Assembly: GCA_016209725.1 (NCBI GenBank)
Contig: JACQVO010000074.1
Span: forward strand, 1-7,531
Reading direction: 5' to 3'
Source: Candidatus Methylomirabilota bacterium
Lineage (GTDB): Bacteria > Methylomirabilota > Methylomirabilia > Methylomirabilales > 2-02-FULL-66-22
DNA: 7,531 bases
Part shown: positions 1-6,343 of the stretch, one piece after another
Layout: each line of letters starts with the position of its first letter
Position numbering within the stretch: the stretch's first letter is position 1
Made by a program: the position numbers and the translations under genes
Notes under the pieces: generated by a model
Told to the model about the DNA's origin: nothing
The model's input: the letters and a program-made list of their open reading frames with translations, nothing else
Databases searched by the model: none

Positions 1-1153
1 GCTTCGACATGGGGACCGGGGCGCCAGCGCGCAGGACCTTGACCATCTGGAGCAGGATCACCTGCAGAGTCTCCGGATCGTGGCCGAACGCGTGGATCGC
101 CGCCTTCACGCGCGGAATGTAGCCGCCATGATCGGCCCCCCAAATATTGATCAGCCGGTGGAAGCCGCGGCGGATCTTGTTGGCGTGGTAGGCGATGTCC
201 GAGGTGAAGTAGGTAGGCTCCCCGTTGCTCCGGATCAGGATGCGGTCCTTCTCGTCGCCGAACTCGCTGGCGCGGAAGCCGACCGCCTTGCCGTCTTCAT
301 ACAGAAACCCCCCGGCGCGCAGCGTCGCCAGTGCGGCCTCCACCTCGCCCGAGGCGTAGAGGCTCCGCTCCGAGATCCACGAATCGAACACCACGCCGAA
401 GGCGCGCAGGTCCGCCTGGATCTCGTCGAGCAGGATCCGGGAGGCCCGCTCGGTGCAGGCGGTGATCGCCTGATCCGCCTCGGCCTCGGCCAGGCCGGGA
501 ACGGCCCCGGCGACCCGGTCCGCCAGTTCCCGGACATAGTCGCCGCGGTAGCCGTTCTCGGGAAACTGGACGGGTTTGCCAATCGCCTCCAGGTGCCTGG
601 CCCAGACCGATTCCCCGAGGAGGCGCATTTGGCTCCCCGCGTCATTGACGTAGTACTCCCGCTCCGCCCGGTAGCCCACTGCCTCCAGCAGGTTTGCGAC
701 GGCATCGCCCAGGGCCGCCCCGCGGCCATGGCCGACGTGCAGCGGTCCCGTCGGGTTGGCGCTGACGAACTCCACCTGGACCCGCTGACCCTGCCCGACG
801 GTCGCCCGTCCGTAGGACGGGCCAGCCGATAGCACATCGCGGATCACCCGTTGCCACCAGGAACTCGCGACGAAGAGATTCAGGTATCCCGGCCCCGCAA
901 CCTCGACCTTGTCAACCAGAGCCGGGTCCAGGATCACCGCCTGCCGAAGGGCGGCGGCCACGTCCCGCGGCGATCGCCGGACCTGTTTCGCTAAAGCGAA
1001 ACTGACCGTGGTGGAAAGATCTCCGAAGGCCGGATCCGGCGGATACTCCCAGGTGATCTCGGGTGCGGACACAGGCCGCCAGCCCTGCGCGTCAGCCGCG
1101 CGTGCCACCGCGTCGGCAATGGCATCGCTCAGTTGCTTCTTCAGTTGCTCCAC
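1..1153 (-). CDS. argS: Arginyl-tRNA synthetase (3' end outside window)
   Basis: Class I aminoacyl-tRNA synthetase that charges tRNA-Arg with arginine in the cytosol. 384 codons are visible; the family is usually 550-590 residues, so about a third (the anticodon-binding domain) lies beyond base 1. Residues 1-95 match the ArgS N-terminal additional domain (GDLSTTVSFALAKQ, then GPGYLNLF). The catalytic domain opens with VEFVSANPTGPLHVGHGRG, where HVGH (residues 139-142) is the HIGH signature. A DAGSQM stretch, IWGADHGGYIPR and a final VPMSK (the KMSK-equivalent loop, cut by the window edge) follow in the expected order. The start is a GTG at 1153-1151: the frame has a TGA only four codons upstream, and GAGG sits 7 nt before the GTG. 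The gene follows thiI after 44 bp in the same direction and is probably co-transcribed with it. Identification is secure; only the C-terminus is unknown. Confidence 0.97.
   Translation of the reverse strand, partial: MEQLKKQLSDAIADAVARAADAQGWRPVSAPEITWEYPPDPAFGDLSTTVSFALAKQVRRSPRDVAAALRQAVILDPALVDKVEVAGPGYLNLFVASSWWQRVIRDVLSAGPSYGRATVGQGQRVQVEFVSANPTGPLHVGHGRGAALGDAVANLLEAVGYRAEREYYVNDAGSQMRLLGESVWARHLEAIGKPVQFPENGYRGDYVRELADRVAGAVPGLAEAEADQAITACTERASRILLDEIQADLRAFGVVFDSWISERSLYASGEVEAALATLRAGGFLYEDGKAVGFRASEFGDEKDRILIRSNGEPTYFTSDIAYHANKIRRGFHRLINIWGADHGGYIPRVKAAIHAFGHDPETLQVILLQMVKVLRAGAPVPMSK
985..1002. repeat. 8-bp perfect inverted repeat inside argS
   Basis: GTTTCGCT and AGCGAAAC are perfect reverse complements around a 2-nt AA centre. 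They fall in codons for SFALAK of ArgS and include a TTA leucine codon (994-992), which is unexpected in such GC-rich DNA. It may be a chance product of the peptide sequence; no function is visible. Confidence 0.4.
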
Positions 1154-1167
1154 AGGTGATCCTCAGT

Positions 1168-1183
1168 CTTCAGGAACCTGAAG
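1168..1183 (-). other. Small hairpin in the thiI-argS spacer
   Basis: CTTCAGG and CCTGAAG form a perfect 7-bp inverted repeat around a 2-nt centre (in practice a 6-bp stem with a 4-nt loop). It sits between the thiI stop and the argS GTG, about 14 nt before that start codon and just upstream of the GAGG ribosome binding site. No T-run follows on the transcribed strand, so it is not a standard intrinsic terminator. A role in argS translation or in mRNA processing is possible but not shown. Confidence 0.35.
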
Positions 1184-1197
1184 TGAAAACATCTTTC

Positions 1198-2439
1198 TCA
1201 GACGCTCTCGCCGTTTTCTTCCTGCCTTCGGCCTTCTGCCTTCTGTCCTCCGCCGGCGGCCTGCTCCTGCTGTGCGCTCTCCGGGAACTCGAAGGCCCGG
1301 ATCTCCATCTGGTCCAGCCCTATCTGCACCAGCTTCTCGATATTGAGGCCGGCTTCGACCGCCCGGACCTCCTCAACGTTGGAAAAGGTCGCAGGATGCC
1401 GCGGGACGAAGAGGCGGCAGCAATCCTGGTCTGGGATGATGGAGATCTCGTAGGTTCCCAGTTCCCTCGCCTGTTGCACGATCTCCTCCTTGTCGCTGCC
1501 GATCAGGGGTCGGAGCATGGGCATCCCCACCGCCTCCTCGATCACGGCCAGGTTCTCCAGCGTCTGGGACGCCACCTGCCCCAGACTCTCACCCGTCACC
1601 AGAGCTTTGGCCTGTTCCCGCCGGGCGATCGCTTCGGCGATCCGGCCCATGAGTCGCCGGTACAGAACGACACGCAGCGGGGCCGGGCCACCCACGACCA
1701 CCTCGCGCTGGATCTCCCCGAAGGGGACGAGGTACAGGCGTGACACATACTGGAATCGCGTCAGCCTCTGCACCAGTTCCGCGGCCTTGCTGCGCGAGGT
1801 CCCATCCAGGAAGGGGAAGCTGTGAAAGTGCACGAAGACCACCTGGCACCCCCGCTTCATCAGGCGGTGGGCCGCCACGGGTGAATCAATCCCACCGGAA
1901 AGCAGGGAGACCACCCGGCCGCTCACCCCCACCGGAAGGCCGCCTGGTCCCGCCTCTCTTCTCAAGGAGAAGAAGAGATCCCGCGGCAACACCTCCACGT
2001 GGATGGTGAGTTCGGGACGCTCAAGGTCCACCCCCGCCTGGGTCTGCTCCTTCACGTAGGCGCCCAGTTCGCGGTTGATGTCCTCCGAGGTGAGGGGAAA
2101 CTGCTTGAAGGCCCGTTTGCTCGCCACCTTGAACGAGCTGAACGTCCGGCCCTCGAGGGCCTTCGCCACGGCCGCCTTCAGGGCAGCCATGTCCCCCTCG
2201 ACCCGCTCCGACAGGGCGAAGTTGGCGATGCCGAAGACCGAGCGCAGCCGCGCGCGGATCACCTCCCAGTCAGCATCGCGCGAAAGAGGAAGTACCATTC
2301 TGCCCGAGCGTTCCTCCACCTGGCGTACCCCCGTCCCCGCAGTGGCCTTGAGCAGGTTGGCCTCCAGCCGGCGCAGGAACAAGGGCTGGTTCTTCCCCTT
2401 GAGCCCGATCTCGTTGTAGTGGATCATCGCGCAACGCAT
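1198..2439 (-). CDS. thiI: tRNA 4-thiouridine / thiazole sulfurtransferase ThiI, rhodanese-less form
   Basis: ThiI adenylates U8 of tRNA and inserts sulfur to give 4-thiouridine; in many bacteria it also supplies sulfur for the thiamine thiazole. The 413-residue protein shows the N-terminal ferredoxin-like start (MIHYNEIGLKGKN, residues 5-17), a THUMP domain at about 60-165, the PP-loop SGGIDSP at 181-187, VTGESLGQVASQTLENL at 281-297, and DQDCCRLFVPRHP at 337-349. There is no C-terminal rhodanese domain with the persulfide cysteine of the E. coli enzyme; C340 and C341 are the candidate redox cysteines, as in shorter ThiI proteins. The start is ATG 2439: GGGAGG lies 4 nt upstream, and the 60 extra in-frame codons above it look non-coding. 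The last ~20 residues are a Gly/Gln/Glu/Arg-rich tail made by a heptamer repeat. It is preceded by an acyltransferase remnant and followed by argS. Confidence 0.95.
   Translation of the reverse strand: MRCAMIHYNEIGLKGKNQPLFLRRLEANLLKATAGTGVRQVEERSGRMVLPLSRDADWEVIRARLRSVFGIANFALSERVEGDMAALKAAVAKALEGRTFSSFKVASKRAFKQFPLTSEDINRELGAYVKEQTQAGVDLERPELTIHVEVLPRDLFFSLRREAGPGGLPVGVSGRVVSLLSGGIDSPVAAHRLMKRGCQVVFVHFHSFPFLDGTSRSKAAELVQRLTRFQYVSRLYLVPFGEIQREVVVGGPAPLRVVLYRRLMGRIAEAIARREQAKALVTGESLGQVASQTLENLAVIEEAVGMPMLRPLIGSDKEEIVQQARELGTYEISIIPDQDCCRLFVPRHPATFSNVEEVRAVEAGLNIEKLVQIGLDQMEIRAFEFPESAQQEQAAGGGQKAEGRRQEENGESV
1223..1250. repeat. Degenerate heptamer tandem repeat at the end of thiI
   Basis: Four tandem 7-bp units read on the plus strand: TGCCTTC, GGCCTTC, TGCCTTC, TGTCCTC. 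On the coding strand they encode GQKAEGRRQ near the ThiI C-terminus. Because 7 is not a multiple of 3, the peptide would repeat only every 7 residues. The rest of ThiI has no such composition, so the repeat probably grew into the 3' end of the gene and changed its stop. Confidence 0.7.
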
Positions 2440-2449
2440 GGGTCCTCCC
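2440..2449 (-). promoter_or_regulatory. Ribosome binding site of thiI
   Basis: On the coding strand GGGAGG (2449-2444) is followed by a 4-nt spacer and ATG 2439. It is the clearest Shine-Dalgarno match in the window and fixes the thiI start well inside its longer open frame. A strong site of its own fits a gene that does not depend on translation of the decayed gene upstream. Confidence 0.75.
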
Positions 2450-2458
2450 TCGGGCGTT

Positions 2459-2487
2459 ACGTTACCATCCTCCGGCGATGAACCCAA
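2459..2487 (-). promoter_or_regulatory. Weak candidate promoter for thiI-argS
   Basis: In the 189 bp spacer before thiI, TTGGGT (2487-2482) and TAACGT (2464-2459) are separated by exactly 17 bp, resembling -35 and -10 boxes. The -10 match is only 3 of 6. Transcription would begin near 2452, leaving a leader of little more than a ribosome binding site. The rest of the spacer (2488-2628) shows nothing else I can name. A promoter is expected here if thiI-argS is expressed independently of the eroded cluster, but this assignment is tentative. Confidence 0.25.
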
Positions 2488-2628
2488 GGGGAAAGTCCGC
2501 TGGCCCGGGGGCGCGAGCCAGGCGATCCTGGCCAGTCGGCATTCGCGATCGGCATCCGCTCTTCCTGGCGGGATCGGCGTGGGCCCCGCCCCCCACATCG
2601 ATAGCAAATGGCGAAGCACCTTCAGAAC

Positions 2629-3278
2629 TCACACCAGCCCCTGTCCCTCTGCACGACCAGAAAGGCTCCCCTCGCCCGTGCCCCCCTGGCCGGCCAACGA
2701 TTCCAGCCTGGTCAGAAAGATCTCAACCAGCTTGCAGACCTGCGGATGGGTAAGGACCGATTCACAGTAGGTGATGCCGAGATTCAGCCTGTCTCGAAGA
2801 GTGTAGGGAACCAAGAGGAGAGGGAAGGCCGGCCCGGTCGCCCCAGCACCGATGAAATCGAGGATGTGGTCACCCGCCCCCGCGAACCCGGAGGTATCAA
2901 TCCTGACACTGCTCAGGCATGCCGAAAGCGGATACACCTTTCGATACCACGCGCGCGTGCCCGTGAAGGAAAAGCACCGCCAGAGCAGGGTAAGGATCCG
3001 GAGGCGATTTCCTGGAGGGTGATGGATTCGAAAGGGTCATACCGGTAGCGCGCCTGTTTCCGATCCAGCACCAGCGTTCCGACGCCTGCCTGATGGCAGG
3101 CGGTCTGGATCGCAAACCGGAGCAACGTCACATCCGCAGGGCCGCGCAGTCGGATGACGTACACGGCGTTGTACGGATGCACCTCTTCCCACAGCGCCAT
3201 GACTTGCTGGAACAAGTTCAGCTTGCGCGCGTTTCCCCTGAAACGGAACACACGACGGTCCTCCCGCCACACGCTCAT
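2629..3278 (-). pseudogene. Remnant of condensation-type acyltransferase (middle deleted, frame changed)
   Basis: The first ~90 residues from ATG 3278 (AAGGA 8 nt upstream) look like the beginning of a condensation-domain or alcohol-acetyltransferase-like enzyme: NLFQQVMALWEEVHPYNAVYVIRLRG, then ALGxGTLVLD-like and YRYDPF stretches. That frame ends at 2913. A second frame, open from about 3036 down to 2629, carries what looks like the end of the same fold: WYRKVYPLSACLSSVRIDTSGF, PLLLVPYTLRDRLNLGITYCESVLTHPQ and VEIFLTRLESLA. The two parts together make about 190 residues, against roughly 400-450 for such enzymes. I find no catalytic HHxxxD motif in either, so the central part including the active site is gone. 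The frame switch falls near 2990-3036. Active members transfer acyl groups or form ester/amide bonds. It follows the intact epimerase after 60 bp. The family match is by eye; decay is well supported if the two halves indeed belong together. Confidence 0.6.
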
Positions 3279-3338
3279 GGCTTAATTCCTTCTTCCCTGA
3301 AGGCTTCGCCTCTGTTTCTTCCGGTGACCAACGCCCCT

Positions 3339-4394
3339 TCAGCCTGCCTCCGGACGCATCCAAAAGCGGTGGATGCCTCGCAGTTGCATCGAATGCCGAG
3401 CGGCGAACCACTCGAAGGCGTCACGCAGGGATTCGGAGAGCGCACGCGGACGAAAAGAGAGTTCCTCGCGGGCTCGCCGCGAATCATAGAACCAGGTGAA
3501 GCGATGCAGGCGCACGTGCTGAAACGAAGGATAGGCCTCTCGCTGCCGGACCTGCGCCCGGATCTCCGCGGCTGCCGCCAGGAGCCATTCGATCCAGATT
3601 GGAATCGTCGGGATGGGACGAGGACGCATGCCCGAGGCCGAAGCCAGCAGGCGCACCAGCGCCGGAAACAGAAGATTCTCGCCTCCCAGGATGTAGCGAC
3701 GGCCGGACTGTCCTCGCTCGGCCGCCAGGAGGTGCCCCACGGCGACATCCCGAACGTCCACCAGGTTCAGGCCGCCGGGGGGAACCACGAGGATCTTCCC
3801 CTTCCAGAACCGCAGACAAAACCTGCCCATGATGGACCCCGCATGGTCCTCGGGTCCCACCAGATAGCCGGGATTCACCACGATCACCTCGCGACCCTCC
3901 GCAGCCGAAGCCAGCGCCTGTTCCTCGGCGGTCCTCTTGGCCTGCACATAATCCACCCGAAGCCGGGGGATGTTCCACGGGTCATCCTCCGTCAAAAGCC
4001 GCCCCTGCGAGGCGCCAACGGCAACGACGCTCGATGTATGCACGATGCGCGCCCCGGGGGGAGCGGCCTCCAACACATTGCGGGTGCCGCTGACGTGCAC
4101 ATCGTGGAGTCGGGCCAGGGACGGTCCCCAGACCGCCAGGAGCCCGGCCGTGTGGAAGATCACGTCGCACCCGGCGCAGGCGGCCCGAACGAAGGGAGCA
4201 TCCCGGATGTCGCCGAAGCAATTCTCGACCGACTCGTGCCGGCAGACGGGATGCGTGAGGGCAGGCGGAAGCGACAGGCTGCGCACCCGGGCGCCGAGCG
4301 CGACGAGCCGCTCGATGATCTGGAAACCGAGGAAGCCGGTTCCACCGGTCACGCAAACCCGCTTTTCCCTCCAGGCCGAACCGTCCTGCGTCAT
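3339..4394 (-). CDS. NAD(P)-dependent epimerase/dehydratase, extended SDR (HpnA / dihydroflavonol-reductase-like)
   Basis: 351-residue extended short-chain dehydrogenase/reductase. The nucleotide-binding loop is VTGGTGFLG (GGTGFLG at residues 17-23); GDIRD (61-65) ends an early strand, IVHTSSVVAVG (117-127) contains the catalytic Ser region, and Y149-V-Q-A-K153 is the YxxxK pair. VNPGYLVGP (173-181), NLVDVRDVAVGHLLA (210-224) and YILGGEN (234-240) complete the fold, and the end (YDSRRAREELSFRPR...LRDAFEWF) is typical of the family. It is probably active on a nucleotide sugar, a 3-hydroxy/keto lipid or a terpenoid substrate; the sequence alone does not choose. ATG 4394 is preferred over a GTG 22 codons upstream because it makes an ATGA overlap with the preceding remnant and gives a normal N-terminus. 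The preceding remnant is a close paralogue. This is the only complete gene of the central cluster. Confidence 0.88.
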   Translation of the reverse strand: MTQDGSAWREKRVCVTGGTGFLGFQIIERLVALGARVRSLSLPPALTHPVCRHESVENCFGDIRDAPFVRAACAGCDVIFHTAGLLAVWGPSLARLHDVHVSGTRNVLEAAPPGARIVHTSSVVAVGASQGRLLTEDDPWNIPRLRVDYVQAKRTAEEQALASAAEGREVIVVNPGYLVGPEDHAGSIMGRFCLRFWKGKILVVPPGGLNLVDVRDVAVGHLLAAERGQSGRRYILGGENLLFPALVRLLASASGMRPRPIPTIPIWIEWLLAAAAEIRAQVRQREAYPSFQHVRLHRFTWFYDSRRAREELSFRPRALSESLRDAFEWFAARHSMQLRGIHRFWMRPEAG

Positions 4395-4960
4395 CGGTCC
4401 GCTTCCGGACCGCACCAGAAGTAGAACGGGATGTTCCCGCGCCAGAATCTGTGGCACCACGTCCCGAAGAGGCTCCGGGAGAGATCTCCCGGTCCGACGA
4501 CGCTCGCAGGATTCACTACCACCACATCCAGACCCCCGCGCGCAGCCTCCAGTGCGACATCTTCCGCCACCCGTTTCGTGGTCACGTAGGGAACGGCAAG
4601 GCGGTCCAGGTCCCAGCGGGCGTCTTCATCAAGTACCTCCGGGCGGGTGCTGGCCCCCACGGCCACGATCGAGCTGGTATGCACCAGCCGGCGAACGCCG
4701 GCCGATCGGGCCGCCTGCAGCACCTGCCGTGTTCCATTGACATTGACCCGCCGAAAGAGATCCCAGTCTTCCCTGAAATGTACGAGCCCGGCAACATGGA
4801 AGACGACCTCGCAACCATCGCATGCCCTGGCGACGGCTGACAGGTCTTCAACCTCCCCCTCGACACACGTGGCCCCGGTCGTCGAAAGGCGTGAGAGTTC
4901 CTTTCTTGTGCCGCTGCGATGCGTGAAGAGAGAACGCGAAGGCCCGAGGTGGGAGTGCAC
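4391..4960 (-). pseudogene. Remnant of a second SDR epimerase, truncated at both ends
   Basis: The 189 codons from GTG 4960 align with the core of the neighbouring epimerase: LFTHRSGTRKELSRL, CVEGEVEDLSAVARACDGCEVVFHVAGLVHF, VNGTRQVLQAA, RLVHTSSIVAVGAS (92-104), PYVTTK with Tyr125 and Lys129, VVVVNPASVVGPGDL (146-160) and HRFWRGNIPFYF. The glycine-rich cofactor loop that should start the protein is absent, and a TAA stands five codons upstream of the GTG. The frame ends with CGPEADR just after the point that corresponds to residue ~203 of the 351-residue paralogue, so about 140 C-terminal residues are missing. The stop overlaps the next start as ATGA. A weak AGGGG lies 5 nt before the GTG. 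Without a cofactor loop it should not be an active enzyme, though it may still be translated and drive translation of the paralogue. Assembly error is an alternative. Confidence 0.7.
4395..4412 (-). promoter_or_regulatory. Hairpin directly before the epimerase start codon
   Basis: On the transcribed strand CGGUCCG-GAAG-CGGACCG forms a perfect 7-bp G/C-rich stem with a 4-nt loop, ending at the base before AUG 4394. The purine-rich GGAAG that could serve as ribosome binding site is partly in the stem and loop. A ribosome finishing the upstream remnant would melt it, which is the arrangement expected for translational coupling. The same bases encode the last residues (CGPEADR) of the remnant. 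Confidence 0.5.
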
Positions 4961-4985
4961 GGAGCCCCTGGCATTTTACCGCCCG

Positions 4986-5008
4986 GGCAGGATCCGCTGG
5001 CAGGATCC
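4986..5008. repeat. 10-bp direct repeat with GGATCC core
   Basis: GGCAGGATCC occurs at 4986-4995 and again at 4999-5008, 13 bp apart, in the 69 bp spacer after the radical SAM gene. The GGATCC cores are self-complementary and could pair as a short stem with a 7-nt loop about 20 nt after the stop codon; an 8-bp palindrome GCCCGGGC (4981-4988) overlaps one edge. No T-run follows, so it is not a standard terminator. Purpose unknown. Confidence 0.4.
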
Positions 5009-5029
5009 TGGGCCGAGTTGAGGCGCGCG

Positions 5030-6343
5030 TCACCGATTGGACCCGATGAGAACGGCACCCACAAGACCGCGGGCGGTGGATTCGACCTTCAGGGCGGGGC
5101 GGCCAAGGCGGGCTGACAGGTCGGCCAGCCGGGCGTCGTCCAGGAAGATGTCCTCGTCCTCTTTGAAGGCCACTGACGGAAGCAGAACGGCGTCCCCGAG
5201 CCTGTCCCATTGACCGTTGAGTGTGTTCTGGATGTCCGTTCCGGTCAATAGGCCGGCGCAGGTCACGGAGCCGCCGAAGAACTTGTTGACCACCGGCATC
5301 AGCTCGACGGCGAGGCCGTCGATCTCGTTCAATCGGGCGACGACGCCCTGGAGGATCGGATTCGCCAGCACACCTGTGATCACGGAGAATCGGCGACTCG
5401 GGGAAACGGTGAGGGGGAGTCGGCGTTCGAGGCGCCGGAACTCGTCCAGGAACTTCCGGCAGCCACCGACGCCATTGCCGAGCTGCGGATACCCCTCATA
5501 CGTCCGGCCGGCGGGAAACGGCCGACCCGCCAACAAGTAGAACTCGTCGGAGGGAGAGGCAAAACGGGTACCCAGCTCCCTGAGGAAGCGCCGCCGCCAG
5601 GGCTCCCCCCAGGCCAGGAGAGACCGGGCATACTCTGGGTCCGGAGACTTCAGGACCGGGAGCTTCTCGCGGTATTGGGTGAGCCCCACGGGGACGAGGG
5701 CTACCGTCTCGACGAACGGATGAAACCGCGCCAGATCCTTCAGGCTCTTGGCCAGGTGCTCGCCGTCATTGACGCCCGGACACAGGACCACCTGGGTATG
5801 CATGCGGATGCGCCCCGCCGCGAAGGTGGCAATCTGCTCCAGGACATCTGGGGCCGTGGGATTTCCCAGGATCCGGTTGCGCAGCGCCCGGTCGGTGGCA
5901 TGCACCGAGATGTACAGCGGGCTCAGCCGCTGCCCCACGATCCGATCCATGTCCGCCTGGCCGAGGTTGGTCAAGGTGGCGAAATTGCCGTTGAGGAAGG
6001 AAAAGCGGTAATCGTCGTCCTTGAAATACAGGGCCCGGCGCATCCCCCGGGCGTTCTGGTGGGCAAAGCAGAAGGCGCACTTGTTGTTGCAGGCCCGCAT
6101 CTTGAGCGGATCCACCTCGAGGCCCAAGGGAAGATCCTCCGGCTTCTCAAGGCGGGCCCAATGCTCCGCGCCATCCCCATCTCGCCAGACGAGGTCCACA
6201 CGCTCGGCCGTCTCTCTGAAGCGGAGGTCCAGGGGGTCCTGCACCGGGTGACCGTTCACGCTCACGAGGACAGACCCCGGGACCACCCCGGCCCGCCTGG
6301 CGGGACTGCCCGGCTCTACGTTCAGGATGGTCAGCCGCTTCAT
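5030..6343 (-). CDS. PDZ-radical SAM-DUF512 protein, function unknown
   Basis: 437-residue member of the DUF512 family. Residues 1-40 form a PDZ-like domain (VEPGSPARRAGVVPGSVLVSVNG). The radical SAM core carries CNNKCAFC with C85, C89 and C92 in the CxxxCxxC spacing that binds a 4Fe-4S cluster and S-adenosylmethionine, followed by the family hallmark RALYFKDDDYRFSFLNGNFATLTNL (104-127) and LSPLYISVHATD (140-151). The C-terminal DUF512 part includes DEFYLLAGRPFP, YEGYPQLGNGVG and VVNKFFGGSVTCAGLLTGTD, then LPSVAFKEDEDIFLDD. Proteins of this layout are found in many anaerobic and environmental bacteria and lack a proven substrate. ATG 6343 overlaps the stop of the transporter gene as ATGA; a much longer upward extension of this frame lies in the transporter gene and is not real. 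Domain assignment is firm; function is open. Confidence 0.92.
   Translation of the reverse strand: MKRLTILNVEPGSPARRAGVVPGSVLVSVNGHPVQDPLDLRFRETAERVDLVWRDGDGAEHWARLEKPEDLPLGLEVDPLKMRACNNKCAFCFAHQNARGMRRALYFKDDDYRFSFLNGNFATLTNLGQADMDRIVGQRLSPLYISVHATDRALRNRILGNPTAPDVLEQIATFAAGRIRMHTQVVLCPGVNDGEHLAKSLKDLARFHPFVETVALVPVGLTQYREKLPVLKSPDPEYARSLLAWGEPWRRRFLRELGTRFASPSDEFYLLAGRPFPAGRTYEGYPQLGNGVGGCRKFLDEFRRLERRLPLTVSPSRRFSVITGVLANPILQGVVARLNEIDGLAVELMPVVNKFFGGSVTCAGLLTGTDIQNTLNGQWDRLGDAVLLPSVAFKEDEDIFLDDARLADLSARLGRPALKVESTARGLVGAVLIGSNR

Noticed and set aside
80..832. 250-codon open frame on the plus strand
   Set aside because: Antisense to argS, which carries HVGH and other synthetase motifs in order.
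1168..1183. Intrinsic terminator between thiI and argS
   Set aside because: The stem is short and no T-run follows on the transcribed strand.
2440..2619. 60-codon N-terminal extension of thiI
   Set aside because: No homology to the ThiI start; a strong ribosome binding site sits just before ATG 2439.
2993..3000. AGGATCCG at the acyltransferase junction also found near 4989-4996, as a possible shared deletion site
   Set aside because: Only 8 bp, and similar GGATCC-containing words occur elsewhere in the window; chance is enough to explain it.
3093..4424. 443-codon open frame on the plus strand
   Set aside because: It is antisense to the epimerase, whose SDR motifs are clear on the other strand. 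The translation has no recognisable domain, and long antisense frames are expected in GC-rich coding DNA.
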